A DNA stretch of 64,000 bases from contig JAFDVJ010000022.1 of NCBI GenBank assembly GCA_018269075.1, positions 1-64,000 on the forward strand, in the 5' to 3' direction. Of this stretch, positions 24,385 to 33,154 are shown piece by piece. The notes under the pieces are model-generated. The model was given only the letters and a program-made list of their open reading frames with translations, made no database searches and was not told the origin of the DNA. A program made the position numbers and the translations under genes. The stretch is from Acidobacteriota bacterium. GTDB lineage: Bacteria > Acidobacteriota > Blastocatellia > Pyrinomonadales > Pyrinomonadaceae. Numbering within the stretch: position 1 is the stretch's first letter; each line of letters begins with the position of its first letter.

Positions 24385-25704
24385 ATGCAAAAAGTTCTGC
24401 TGGCAACCGCAACGCTTTTTATTTTTCTGATGAATATCGAATCGAGGGCGCAAACGGCAAAGGATTTTGCCGAAATCTGGGAAAAACACCATATCACGAA
24501 CATTCTCCCGTCGAACGTCCGTCACAAGGATCTGCAGAATTACCTCGCGAAGCTCAAACAGCTCGGTCTCAAGGTCGATGAGGTCGGCCGCAGCTACGGC
24601 AACCGCGAGATTTATCAGGTCGAATGGGGCAAGGGACCGACGCGCGTTTTTCTGTGGTCGCAGATGCACGGCGACGAGCCGACGGCGACGAGCGCGCTGA
24701 TCGATATGCTCGCCTACCTGCAGACGCACGGCGACAAGAAATGGGTCGAGAAATTCGCCGAAACCTTTACGCTCCGGGTCGTGCCGATGCTCAACCCGGA
24801 CGGGACGGAGCTCTACCAGCGCCGCAATCTGCAGGGCATCGACATCAACCGCGACGCGACGAACCTCAAGACGCCCGAGGGCCAGCTCTTAAAAAAACTG
24901 CGCGACGAATGGTCGCCGCAGATCGGCTTTAACCTCCATAACCAGCAGGAGCTGACGGCCGCCGGCAACTCGACGCGGCAGGCGGCGATCTCGTTTCTCG
25001 CCGTCCGCGGCACGGCCGACGGGTCTTCGACGCCCGGCTACGAGCGCAGCAAACGGATCATCACCGCGATGGTGCTGGCGCTCAATCAATTCATCAGCGG
25101 CTACATCGGCCGTTACGACGAAGACTACAACGCCCTCGCCTTCGGCGATAATTTTTCGGCGTGGGGAACGCCCGTCATCCTGATCGAGACCGGCGCGCTG
25201 TACGGCAAGGACGAGATGTTTCTCGTCAAGATGAACTTCGTCGCCTTTCTGACCGCGCTGCAGTCGGTCGCCGACGGAACCGAAGCGAAGCTGAGCCCGA
25301 TCAACTACGACCAGCTCCCGATCAATACGTCCGAAAAGCTCGTCAATTTCGTCTTCCGCCGGGCGACGGTCGTCAATTTCAGCGAAACGCGCGCGGCGCC
25401 GTTCGTCTCGGACGTCGCCGTCAACTTCGAGCGCCGCCGCGCCGAATTCATCAATAAAACCTACGTCCGCGACGTCGGCGGACTGCCGAACCTGAGCGGC
25501 CTCGAAGAATACGACGCGGCCGGCTTTTATCTCGTGCCGCGTTTCGGCAAGCTCCGCGTCGGCGAGCCGGGCGAATTTCTCTTTTACAAAAAATCGCGCA
25601 CCGTCGACTGGAACACGCCGAACCTCGAAACCGCCGCGCCGCCGGACGCCGTTTTCAGCCTCGGCAAATGGACCGCGGGCGAGGGCGTCGTACCCCGGAA
25701 ATGA
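24385..25704 (+). CDS. Secreted M14-family zinc carboxypeptidase
   Basis: The 439-residue protein has a signal peptide (about 1-22, ending ESRAQ) and an M14 zinc peptidase domain. The zinc motif HxxE is intact (QMHGDEPT, His95/Glu98). The third ligand is probably the His of FNLHNQQ. DINRDATNLKTPE matches the substrate-binding Asn-Arg, and the catalytic Glu is in VILIETGAL. It likely trims C-terminal residues from peptides or peptidoglycan peptides in the periplasm. The start at 24385 was chosen because the open frame upstream runs into the tRNA and its terminator. The stop abuts a GAGTCGA/GTGGAGA repeat pair. Confidence 0.9.
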   Translation: MQKVLLATATLFIFLMNIESRAQTAKDFAEIWEKHHITNILPSNVRHKDLQNYLAKLKQLGLKVDEVGRSYGNREIYQVEWGKGPTRVFLWSQMHGDEPTATSALIDMLAYLQTHGDKKWVEKFAETFTLRVVPMLNPDGTELYQRRNLQGIDINRDATNLKTPEGQLLKKLRDEWSPQIGFNLHNQQELTAAGNSTRQAAISFLAVRGTADGSSTPGYERSKRIITAMVLALNQFISGYIGRYDEDYNALAFGDNFSAWGTPVILIETGALYGKDEMFLVKMNFVAFLTALQSVADGTEAKLSPINYDQLPINTSEKLVNFVFRRATVVNFSETRAAPFVSDVAVNFERRRAEFINKTYVRDVGGLPNLSGLEEYDAAGFYLVPRFGKLRVGEPGEFLFYKKSRTVDWNTPNLETAAPPDAVFSLGKWTAGEGVVPRK

Positions 25705-25778
25705 GTCGAGAGTCGAGAGTCGAGAGTCGAGAGTCTTTGGTTTTCGACTCTCGACTCTCCACTCTCCACTCTCCACTT
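25703..25778. repeat. Inverted pair of GAGTCGA/GTGGAGA heptamer arrays
   Basis: The left arm of GAGTCGA units begins at the stop codon of the M14 gene. The right arm is TCGACTC then CTCCACT units (to 25778). It fills most of the gap before recN. Confidence 0.85.
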
Positions 25779-25809
25779 TTCTTATGGTAATCTGTTCTTT
25801 GAATTTTTT

Positions 25810-27510
25810 ATGCTTTCGCTGCTGAAAATCAAAAACATTGCCCTGATCGACGAGCTCGAGCTCGAATTCGCGGACGGTTTGAACCTGCTGACGGGCGAAA
25901 CCGGGTCGGGGAAATCGATCATCGTCGATTCTCTGGGCGCGCTGACCGGCGAGCGCGTCTCGTCGGATCTGATCAAGGAAGGCACGACGCAGGCGCGGAT
26001 CGAGGGACTTTTCACGGTCGGCGTCGAGCCGGCTTTGCGCGAAAGCTTCGAGGAAAGCGGGATCGAGCTCGACAGCACGGACGAGGCCGACGTGATCGTC
26101 CGGCGCGAGCTCGCGCTCTCGGGCAAAAACCGCATCTTCATCAACAACCAGCTCGTCACGCAGGCTTTTCTCCGCAAAATCGGCGCGTTTCTCGTCGACA
26201 TTCACGGCCAGGGCGAACAGGCGACGCTGTTCAACGCCTCGACGCATCTCGAAATGCTCGACGAATTCGCCAGCCTCGGCGCGCTGCGCGAAACGGTCGG
26301 CGCGAAATTTAAAAAACTGTCGGCCGTCCGCCGCGAAATCGAAAACCTGAAGGAAGACGAGGCGCAGAAACTGCAGCTGCTCGACATTCTCCAGTTTCAG
26401 GTCGACGAGATCGGCAAGGCCAAACTTCAGACCGGCGAGGACGAACAGCTCGAAGAGGAAAAACGGCGTCTCAACAACGTCGAAAAGCTCTCTTCCTTAA
26501 GCGAGGAATCCTATCTCCTGCTTTACGAGAACGAGGAAGCGACGCTGACGACGCTCGAAAAAGTGATCCGCCGCGTGAGCGAGCTCGCCGAATACGAATC
26601 CGCGTTCGCCGAGTACGGCGAATCGCTTTCAAACGCGCAGGCCGTGCTCGAGGATCTGGCCTTTTCGGTCCGCGATTTCAGCAACTCGCTCGAATTTTCG
26701 CCCGAGCGGCTCGCCGAGATCGAAAACCGGCTCGCCGAGATCTCGCGGCTCAAACGCAAATACGGCGGCGCGATCGAGACCGTCCTCGCGCATTTCGAGG
26801 AATCGTCCGAACGCCTCCGCAACATCGAAACGTCCGAGCTGCGCGCGGCCGAGCTCGAAAAGGAGCTGAAAGCGGCGCGCGCGGATTATCTGAAAGCGGC
26901 GCGCGAGCTCCACGACCGGCGCGAGCGGTCGGCGAAAAAGCTCGAACGCGAGATCGAAACGAACCTCAAAGCCGTCTCGCTCGAAAAAGCGCGTTTCGAG
27001 GTCCGTCTGACGGTCGACGCCGACGACGATAAATCGTTTACGGCGAAAGGTTTGGATCGGGTCGAATTTTATTTTTCGGCGAATCCCGGCGAGAGCGTCC
27101 GGCCGATCGCCAAGGTCGCCTCGGGCGGCGAACTGTCGCGGCTGATGCTGATCCTCAACACGACGACGAAGCTCTCCGAAGCCTCGAAGACGATGGTCTT
27201 CGACGAGATCGACACCGGCATCGGCGGGCGCGTCGCCGAAGCGGTCGGCCTGAAACTGAAAGAGCTCGCGAAAACGCAGCAGGTTTTGTGCGTCACGCAC
27301 CAGCCGCAGGTCGCGTCGCTCGCCGATCATCATTACGTCGTCCGCAAGGAATCGGTCAAAAACCGCACCGAAGTGCGCGTCCGCGAGCTCGACGACGCCG
27401 AGCAGGTCGAGGAGATCGCGCGGATGCTCGCCGGCGAGAAGATCACCGAAACCGCCCGCCAGCACGCGCGGGAAATGCTCGGGAAAACAGTCTTGAGTCT
27501 TGAGTCCTGA
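25810..27510 (+). CDS. recN: DNA repair protein RecN
   Basis: RecN is an SMC-like ATPase that acts at DNA double-strand breaks. The 566-residue protein has the Walker A motif TGETGSGKS (residues 28-36) and two long coiled-coil stretches (about 160-240 and 270-370) around a short hinge. The ABC signature is VASGGELSRLMLIL, Walker B is TMVFDEIDTGIGG, and QVLCVTHQPQVAS follows. The last residues (VLSLES) are encoded by a GTCTTGA heptamer array, which also supplies the TGA stop, so the native C-terminus may have been replaced by repeat sequence. Confidence 0.96.
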   Translation: MLSLLKIKNIALIDELELEFADGLNLLTGETGSGKSIIVDSLGALTGERVSSDLIKEGTTQARIEGLFTVGVEPALRESFEESGIELDSTDEADVIVRRELALSGKNRIFINNQLVTQAFLRKIGAFLVDIHGQGEQATLFNASTHLEMLDEFASLGALRETVGAKFKKLSAVRREIENLKEDEAQKLQLLDILQFQVDEIGKAKLQTGEDEQLEEEKRRLNNVEKLSSLSEESYLLLYENEEATLTTLEKVIRRVSELAEYESAFAEYGESLSNAQAVLEDLAFSVRDFSNSLEFSPERLAEIENRLAEISRLKRKYGGAIETVLAHFEESSERLRNIETSELRAAELEKELKAARADYLKAARELHDRRERSAKKLEREIETNLKAVSLEKARFEVRLTVDADDDKSFTAKGLDRVEFYFSANPGESVRPIAKVASGGELSRLMLILNTTTKLSEASKTMVFDEIDTGIGGRVAEAVGLKLKELAKTQQVLCVTHQPQVASLADHHYVVRKESVKNRTEVRVRELDDAEQVEEIARMLAGEKITETARQHAREMLGKTVLSLES

Positions 27511-27621
27511 GTCTTAAGTCTTGAGTCTCAAGTCGGAAGTAAATCGGCTGAAGACTCGCGGCGCCGGTCGAACCGACTCAAAATTCAGGACTTAAGACTC
27601 AGGACTCAGGACTCAAGACTA
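27490..27621. repeat. Inverted pair of GTCTTGA heptamer arrays between recN and asparaginase
   Basis: The left arm (27490-27536) consists of GTCTTGA-type units and overlaps the last codons of recN. The right arm (27588-27621) is inverted and ends 4 bp before the next start codon. The centre of about 50 bp is unrelated sequence. Confidence 0.9.
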
Positions 27622-27625
27622 TTTT

Positions 27626-28660
27626 ATGCAGGCAGAAATACTGGCAAGGGTGATTCGCGGCGAGACCGGCGAATCGATTCATCGGGGGCATCTTTTGATC
27701 GTCGACGGCGCGGGCCGCGAGCTCGTCGATATCGGCGACGCCGAAACGCTCGCGTTTATCCGCTCGTCGGCCAAACCGTTTCAGATCATTCCTTTTCTGA
27801 CGAGCGGCGGCGCGGAACGCTTCGGGTTTCTCGAATCCGAGATCGCGCTCGCCTGCGCGTCGCATTCGGGCGAGCGGATCCACACCGTGCTCGCCGAAAA
27901 AATGCTCAAAAAGATCGGGCTCGCCGAAAGCGATCTTCACTGCGGCGCGCATCGGCCGTTCAACGAGGCGCGCGCCGAGGAGATGATCCGCGCGGACGAA
28001 AAGCCGACGCAGCTGCACAACAACTGCTCGGGCAAACACGCCGCGATGCTCGCCCACGCGCTCGCGACCGGCGCGGATTTAACAACCTACGAGCTCCTCG
28101 AAAATCCGATCCAGCAAAAGATTCTCGAAACGGTCGCGGATTTCACCGAAACGCCGAAAGACGCGATCCCGACGGCGATCGACGGCTGCTCGGCGCCGAA
28201 TTTCGCGCTCTCGGTGCGGGCGATGGCGCGCGGGTTCGTCAAGCTCGTCTTCCCGCCGGCCTCGTTCGACGACGAGCTCCGCGAGGCCTGCCGGCGCGTC
28301 GTCACGGCGATGATGAACTACCCGGAGCTGGTCGGCGGCACCGAACGCCTCGACACGCTGCTGATGCAGGCCGCGCGCGGCCGTCTGGTCTCGAAGATCG
28401 GCGCCGAAGGCGTCTGGCTGGCCGGCGTACTGCCGTCGCCCGAATATAAAAAAGGGCTCGGCATCGCGCTCAAGATCGAGGACGGCGACGACCAGCGCGC
28501 GCGCGCCGTCGTCGCGATCGAAGTCCTCCGCCGGCTCGGAATATTCGCCCCGCAGACGCTGGCGAATTACTCGCCGCTGCCGGTCAGAAACCGCCGCGGC
28601 GAACCGGTCGGCCGCGTCGAAGCCGCCTTCGAGCTAAAAATCGAAGCGCCGCCGGCCTGA
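27626..28660 (+). CDS. Asparaginase, Rhizobium etli type (class 3)
   Basis: The 344-residue protein belongs to the thermolabile asparaginase family related to R. etli AsnA rather than to E. coli AnsA/AnsB. It converts asparagine to aspartate and ammonia. Family motifs are RSSAKPFQ (Ser47, Ser48, Lys50 region), ACASHSGE and HNNCSGKHAAML (Cys134, Lys137, likely metal-site residues). A second cysteine is in IDGCSAPNFA near 189. No signal peptide is present, so it is cytosolic. The start codon lies 4 bp after a heptamer array, which leaves little room for a normal ribosome binding site. Confidence 0.9.
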   Translation: MQAEILARVIRGETGESIHRGHLLIVDGAGRELVDIGDAETLAFIRSSAKPFQIIPFLTSGGAERFGFLESEIALACASHSGERIHTVLAEKMLKKIGLAESDLHCGAHRPFNEARAEEMIRADEKPTQLHNNCSGKHAAMLAHALATGADLTTYELLENPIQQKILETVADFTETPKDAIPTAIDGCSAPNFALSVRAMARGFVKLVFPPASFDDELREACRRVVTAMMNYPELVGGTERLDTLLMQAARGRLVSKIGAEGVWLAGVLPSPEYKKGLGIALKIEDGDDQRARAVVAIEVLRRLGIFAPQTLANYSPLPVRNRRGEPVGRVEAAFELKIEAPPA

Positions 28661-28776
28661 CGGCGATTTTTTTTCGCGCTTCTGTCAGCGACCATACAAA
28701 CCACGCCGTCGAAAGGGCTTATCATTCATTTGATTTGAACATTTAAGAGCCGTTCAAATTAGTGTTGGATAGAGGA

Positions 28777-28816
28777 GAGAGCGAAGGGCCGTCGGAAACG
28801 AAGGCCCTTCGCTCTT
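28777..28816 (+). terminator. Hairpin after asparaginase, possible terminator
   Basis: GAGAGCGAAGGGCC pairs imperfectly at its base with GGCCCTTCGCTCTT. There is no proper T-tract, so its role as a terminator is uncertain. It lies about 115 bp after the stop codon. Confidence 0.4.
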
Positions 28817-28875
28817 CGCTTTATACGGCCCAATCCTTCGCCGGCGGATGCGCGGCGGCGGCCGATGCGTGTAGA

Positions 28876-29421
28876 ATGAATAAAAACATTATGGACGAAC
28901 CGACACCCCAGGAAAATTACCCGCCGAAGCTGCGGACGACCGCCGACGGAAGTCTCGACACGGGCGCGCTCGCCGATCTGCTCGAATGGTTTCTCAATTA
29001 CGACCAGCGCGTCGCGCTCGTCCGGCACCCGCACGTCGAGGAGCTTTTTCAATGGAAGCAGGCCGCCGACGCGGCCGACGGCATCGACGTCTACCCGTTC
29101 GAAAACGCCGAGGCGCGTTTCGCGATCGGCGTCTTTCAGGCGCTGGGCGAAAACGACACCGAGGAAAAGCTCCGGCAGTGGATCACCGAGATCCTGCAGG
29201 CGCTCGGCGAATCGAAACAGAACAACGAGGACATCGCCGCGAGCTACAAGCTGAACCAGAGCGAATCGCACGTCGCCGGGGCCGAAAAAATTCCGAATAA
29301 CATCGAGCGCAGAATCTACCTGACGAGCTGCTGGATCGAATCGCTGACGACGGCCGAGGTCAGATTTCTGGGCTGGGTCTACCAGGAGCTTTACGGCAGG
29401 CCGTTTCAGCCCGCCGGCTAG
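28876..29421 (+). CDS. Hypothetical acidic cytosolic protein
   Basis: The protein is about 181 residues, acidic, and lacks a signal or membrane segment. It is mostly helical (ALADLLEWFLNYDQRVALVRHPHVEELFQW, EEKLRQWITEILQALGES, and a Trp-rich end FLGWVYQELYGRPF). The family is not recognised. The start is uncertain. TAGAAT at 28873 could be a -10 box, in which case translation would begin at the ATG at 28891 on an almost leaderless mRNA. The gene converges with the WG-repeat gene over 21 bp. Confidence 0.65.
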   Translation: MNKNIMDEPTPQENYPPKLRTTADGSLDTGALADLLEWFLNYDQRVALVRHPHVEELFQWKQAADAADGIDVYPFENAEARFAIGVFQALGENDTEEKLRQWITEILQALGESKQNNEDIAASYKLNQSESHVAGAEKIPNNIERRIYLTSCWIESLTTAEVRFLGWVYQELYGRPFQPAG

Positions 29422-29442
29422 AATCCGCGCCGGCGGCCGGCC

Positions 29443-30699
29443 TCAGTCATCGTCGGAAGAGACCTCGTAAGTAAAGATTTTTCGGCCATCGACGTCGATA
29501 TACGCGAATTTGCCGTTCATATAATAATCGTCTTTCGGCCGTTTCGGATCGATCAGCCGGACGTGCGCGACGCCCTTGAAAAACGGGCTCGCGGCGGCGA
29601 ATTTTCCGGGAAAGGCCGGCGCGCCTCTGGGGTCGATGTAATAATATGCTTCATCGTCGCCCCCGCCGCCTCGCGCCTCTTCGACGACCGCCCGGCCGTC
29701 GTGAAAATCTCCGGCGGCGGCGAAACGCGGAGCGATCGCAAAGTTGCCGGTTTTATCGATATATCCCCAAAAATCTCCTTTTTTGACGGACGCCAGCCCT
29801 TCGGAAAACCGCGGCGGAACGTCGAGCATTCCCGTCCTGTCGAACCGCGGCGCGATCGCCATTTTCCCTTTTCGATCGATAAAGCCCCATTTTCCATCCT
29901 TCTCGACGGCGGCCAGACCTTCCGAAAAGCTGCCGACGCGGTCGAATCTTTCGTCCGTCAGAAACGCGCCGCTCTTGTCGACGAAGGTAAACCGGCACGC
30001 CGGCGCCTGCTTTTCTCCGCCGGTTCCGCCGACGATCCGGCCGTTGAAAAGATCGCACGGCTCCCGGTCGCCGACGTACAGACACGGCCCGTCGACGACG
30101 ACCCGCGCAAAGCCTTCGCTGAAATCGTCGCCCCTGAGAAACCGCGGCTCGATGACGAACTCGCCGGTCCGGTCGATGTAGCCGTAGCGTTCCCCGACCT
30201 CGATCATCGCCAGACCGTCGGAAAAAGAATACACCGAATTCTGCAAAGACCATTCGAACCGCGGGCTGATCACGAATTTCCCGGTCTTGTCGATATAGCC
30301 CCAACGGCCGTTGTCTTCGGCCACGGCCGCCGCGAGGCCTTCGGAAAATTCCCAGTTGCGGTAATAGCCGGTCCTGAGCGCGACCCGCCCCGTCCGGTCG
30401 ATGTAGGGGCCGTCGCCGACGCCGGTCAGGAGCAGGCCGTCGAAAAATTCGTCGCCGCTGTTGCCGTAATAACGAAGCGTCGGCGCGACGACGATTTTGC
30501 CCGTGCCGTCGATATAACCGGCTTTTCCGTTCCTGATAAAACGATACAGCGGGTCGGCGTTTCGGCTGCGCACCTGCCAGATCGGATAATCCGCTTCGCA
30601 CGCGCGCGCCGGAAACGAGGACAAAAAAACGGCGGTCGTCAGAAAAACGACGACCGCCGCCGATATCTTAAATTCGGAAAGGTTCTGAGGTTTTTTCAT
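29443..30699 (-). CDS. Secreted WG-repeat protein
   Basis: The 418-residue protein has a signal peptide (about 11-34, ending FPARA, followed by Cys35). It contains about eight WG (KWG) beta repeats: GYIDGTGKIVVAP, GYIDKTGKFVISPRFEW, GYIDRTGEFVIEPRF, GFIDRKGKMAIAPRFD, GYIDKTGNFAIAPRFA and others, each with an FSEGLA-like motif between. WG-repeat proteins have no agreed function and probably form a beta-propeller-like or elongated surface. The start at 30699 has AAGAGG before it. It lies 14 bp behind the YpfJ-like gene, so the two form an operon. Confidence 0.88.
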   Translation of the reverse strand: MKKPQNLSEFKISAAVVVFLTTAVFLSSFPARACEADYPIWQVRSRNADPLYRFIRNGKAGYIDGTGKIVVAPTLRYYGNSGDEFFDGLLLTGVGDGPYIDRTGRVALRTGYYRNWEFSEGLAAAVAEDNGRWGYIDKTGKFVISPRFEWSLQNSVYSFSDGLAMIEVGERYGYIDRTGEFVIEPRFLRGDDFSEGFARVVVDGPCLYVGDREPCDLFNGRIVGGTGGEKQAPACRFTFVDKSGAFLTDERFDRVGSFSEGLAAVEKDGKWGFIDRKGKMAIAPRFDRTGMLDVPPRFSEGLASVKKGDFWGYIDKTGNFAIAPRFAAAGDFHDGRAVVEEARGGGGDDEAYYYIDPRGAPAFPGKFAAASPFFKGVAHVRLIDPKRPKDDYYMNGKFAYIDVDGRKIFTYEVSSDDD

Positions 30700-30713
30700 A
30701 ACCTCTTGATGCC

Positions 30714-31547
30714 TTACCGGCCGAAAGTGTTGCACTGGCGCATATCGCCGGATTTGAGGCCCTGCGCGAACCAGTTGACGCGGTCGCGCGACGAGCCGTG
30801 CGTGAAGGAATCCGGGACGACGTAGCCCTGCGATCGTTTCTGGATCGTGTCGTCGCCGACCGACGCGGCGGCGCGGAGCGCTTCCTCGTAATCGCCCGCT
30901 TCGACGAGGCCCTGCTTGTTGGCGTAATAGGCCCAGACGCCGGCGTAGCAGTCGGCCTGCAGCTCGAGCGCGACCGAGAGACGATTGTCGTTGCCGGCGG
31001 CGTCGACCTTCGACATCGTGCCGAGCAGATTCTGGACGTGATGGCCGACTTCGTGCGCGATCACGTAGGCCTGCGCGAAATCGCCGGGCGCGCGGAATTC
31101 GTCTTTGAGCTCGCTGAAAAAGGCGAAATCGAGATAGAGCTTCTGGTCGCCCGGACAGTAAAACGGTCCGGTCGCCGAGGTCGAATAACCGCAGGCGGTG
31201 TCGACCCGATCCGTAAAAAGAACGAGCTTCGGATTCGTGTACCTGCGTTTCGCCTGCTCCGGCAGGATCTTGCCCCAGACGTCCTCGGTGCTGCCGAGCA
31301 CCGACGCGGCGAATTTTTTCTGGTCGTCGTTCGACTGCGGGTTTTGCCGGCGCGACTGGGGCTGCTGGACCTGTGTCGTGTCGGGCGTGTCGTCGAGCAA
31401 CTGCCGCGGATCGACGCCGCACAAAAGCGCCGCGATGATCACCACGATCATCCCCAGACCGCCGCCGCCGAGCGCGATCGTCCGCCCGCCGAAACCGCCG
31501 CCGTCCCGTAAATCCTCGATATTGTCGCTTTCTCTGCCTCTTAACAT
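30714..31547 (-). CDS. YpfJ-like neutral zinc metallopeptidase
   Basis: The 277-residue protein belongs to the YpfJ/zinc_peptidase family (Pfam PF04228 type). It has a Gly-rich cytosolic N-terminus with WRGR-like start (MLRGRESDNIEDLR) and one membrane segment (about 28-43). The extracytoplasmic domain has the zinc motif AHEVGHHVQ (His165, Glu166, His169), a downstream ligand in ALELQADCYAGVW, and DSFTHGSSRDRVNWF near the end. Substrates of this family are unknown. The WG-repeat gene follows 14 bp downstream, which suggests a functional link. Confidence 0.93.
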   Translation of the reverse strand: MLRGRESDNIEDLRDGGGFGGRTIALGGGGLGMIVVIIAALLCGVDPRQLLDDTPDTTQVQQPQSRRQNPQSNDDQKKFAASVLGSTEDVWGKILPEQAKRRYTNPKLVLFTDRVDTACGYSTSATGPFYCPGDQKLYLDFAFFSELKDEFRAPGDFAQAYVIAHEVGHHVQNLLGTMSKVDAAGNDNRLSVALELQADCYAGVWAYYANKQGLVEAGDYEEALRAAASVGDDTIQKRSQGYVVPDSFTHGSSRDRVNWFAQGLKSGDMRQCNTFGR

Positions 31548-31652
31548 TTTGCGTTATCCTCTCGCTAAAAGCTTTTCCAAAATTTTAGCATTTTGTCGAT
31601 GAAGACGTAAGCCGGTATGATTAAACAGCTGATGGGAGCGCGGTTGTCGAAT

Positions 31653-31719
31653 TTTGACCTTTGATTTTTGATTTTTGATCTTTGATCCCGCGTTTTCGAA
31701 GTTCAAAGACCAAAGACCC
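31653..31719. repeat. Inverted pair of TGATCTT-type heptamer arrays
   Basis: ACCTTTGATTTTTGATTTTT is answered by TTCAAAGACCAAAGACC. The right arm ends 9 bp before the start of the MEST-like gene. Confidence 0.75.
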
Positions 31720-31727
31720 AACAAAAT

Positions 31728-32594
31728 ATGAACCTTAACGAGTGGAAAGCGAGCGGCGAATATTTCGACTGTGACGGGCGGCCGATTTTTTATCATCTGA
31801 CCGAACACGCGCCGGAAGTGCTTTTATGCCTGCACGGCTTTCCGGCCTCGTCGTTCGACTATCACAAGATCTGGGACGCGCTCGCGCGGGAATTCGCGGT
31901 CTTGAGCTTCGATCTCGTCGGCTACGGCTTTTCGGCGAAACCGCCCGATTTTGGCTACACGACCTTCGACCAGACGGACGTTCTCGAAAAACTGCTCGCG
32001 CATCTCGGCGTCCGGCGCGTCCATATCCTCGCGCAGGACTACGGCAACACGATCACGCAGGAGCTGCTCGCGCGGGCCGCCGAAAATCGTCTGCAGTTCT
32101 CGATCGAGACGATCTGTATGCTCAACGGCGCGCTCTTTCCCGAAACGCACCGGCCGATCCTCGCCCAGAAAATCCTCATCAGCCCGCTCGGCTTTCTGTT
32201 CGCCAAACTCTTGACCGACAACCGCTTCAAGCGGAGCCTCGCGACGGTTTTCGGCCCGCAGACGCAGCCGTCGGCGGCCGAGCTCGACGATTTCGTGCGG
32301 CTGTTCAGGTTCAACGACGGGAAACGCGTCGCGCATCGGCTGATCCGGTATATGACCGAGCGGGCCGTTTATCGCGCGCGCTGGGTCGGCGCGCTGCAGT
32401 CGATCCGGCAGCCGTTCCGGATGATCAACGGCTCGGCCGACTGCGTTTCCGGGCGGCATCTCGTCGCACGATTCCGCGAAGTCGTCCCGCAGCTGACGGA
32501 CATCGTCGAGCTCCCGGAAATCGGTCATTTTCCGCACCTCGAAGCGCCGGCCGTCGTCCTCGAAAAATTTTTCGAATTTCAAAGAAGCCGATAA
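31728..32594 (+). CDS. MEST/PEG1-like alpha/beta hydrolase with Asp nucleophile
   Basis: The 288-residue alpha/beta hydrolase has HGFPASSFDYHKIWD (36-50) and FDLVGYGFSAKP. The nucleophile position holds aspartate (AQDYGN, Asp104), as in epoxide hydrolases and haloalkane dehalogenases. A late His267 is found in EIGHFPHLEAP. From memory, the segments NGALFPETHRPIL, ARWVGALQSI and QDYGNTITQELL are close to the vertebrate imprinted-gene product MEST (PEG1). The reaction is not known for this branch; hydrolysis of an epoxide or lipid is possible. No signal peptide is present. Confidence 0.85.
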   Translation: MNLNEWKASGEYFDCDGRPIFYHLTEHAPEVLLCLHGFPASSFDYHKIWDALAREFAVLSFDLVGYGFSAKPPDFGYTTFDQTDVLEKLLAHLGVRRVHILAQDYGNTITQELLARAAENRLQFSIETICMLNGALFPETHRPILAQKILISPLGFLFAKLLTDNRFKRSLATVFGPQTQPSAAELDDFVRLFRFNDGKRVAHRLIRYMTERAVYRARWVGALQSIRQPFRMINGSADCVSGRHLVARFREVVPQLTDIVELPEIGHFPHLEAPAVVLEKFFEFQRSR

Positions 32595-32694
32595 ATCTTT
32601 ATCTTTTCGTAAGTTTTTGCGGCGGCGCGCCCGAAAACCGTTTGTAACATCCGATTTTTATTGGATTTAGCATCGCAAAACGACGAAAAAAACC

Positions 32695-32723
32695 TTGACA
32701 GATGCGGCTTTACGTCTTTATCA
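32695..32723 (+). promoter_or_regulatory. Promoter of the HU gene
   Basis: A consensus TTGACA (32695-32700) and TTATCA (32718-32723) are separated by exactly 17 bp. The expected leader is about 50 nt and ends in the strong GGGAGGAG ribosome binding site. Confidence 0.75.
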
Positions 32724-32778
32724 TCAAAAGAAGCCAATAAACTATGTTCTTTCAATATTTCCAAGGGAGGAGAAGAAG

Positions 32779-33057
32779 ATGATCAAACTTGATATCGTTA
32801 ATCGTGTCGCTGACAAGACCGGCGTTCCGAAACAGAAAGCCGAGCAGGTCGTCGATTCGTTGTTCAACGCTATGAAGGACGCATTGGCAAAGGGGAAACG
32901 TATTGAATTGAGAGGATTCGGCGTTTTCGTGGTGAAAGCACGAAAACGGGGCGTCGGCCGCAACCCGCGCACCGGTAAGGAAGTGCCGATTCCTTCGGGT
33001 AAAACCATCCGTTTCAAACCGGGAAAGGATTTACAGGCTAAGGCAGTAAAGAATTAG
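32779..33057 (+). CDS. HU-family DNA-binding protein
   Basis: The 92-residue histone-like protein binds and bends DNA in the nucleoid as a dimer. It shows the HU/IHF core: helical N-terminus (DIVNRVADKTGVPKQKAEQVVDSLFNAMKDAL), then GKRIELRGFGVFVVKARKRGVGRNPRTGKEVPIPSGKTIRFKPGK with the DNA-intercalating NP in RNPRTG. The start at 32779 follows GGGAGGAG at ideal spacing. The open frame upstream contains the promoter and is not translated. A terminator-like hairpin follows at 33091. Confidence 0.95.
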   Translation: MIKLDIVNRVADKTGVPKQKAEQVVDSLFNAMKDALAKGKRIELRGFGVFVVKARKRGVGRNPRTGKEVPIPSGKTIRFKPGKDLQAKAVKN

Positions 33058-33090
33058 ATTTAATTTAATAGTCACCCCTTTTTCATTGTG

Positions 33091-33141
33091 AATCGTAAAT
33101 CGCAGAATGTTAGAATTAAATTTTGCGATTTACGATTTTTC
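33091..33141 (+). terminator. Terminator-like hairpin after HU (also period-7 repeat)
   Basis: AATCGTAAATCGCA (33091-33104) pairs perfectly with 33124-33137, and TTTCATTTT follows. The arms themselves are two 7-bp units (AATCGTA, AATCGCA), so this may be a short member of the heptamer-pair elements acting as a terminator. Confidence 0.7.
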
Positions 33142-33154
33142 ATTTTAACCCCGA

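Noticed and set aside
30700-31422. N-terminal extension of the WG-repeat protein into the metallopeptidase gene
   Set aside because: The extension is a shadow of the YpfJ-like gene. A signal peptide starts at 30699 after AAGAGG.
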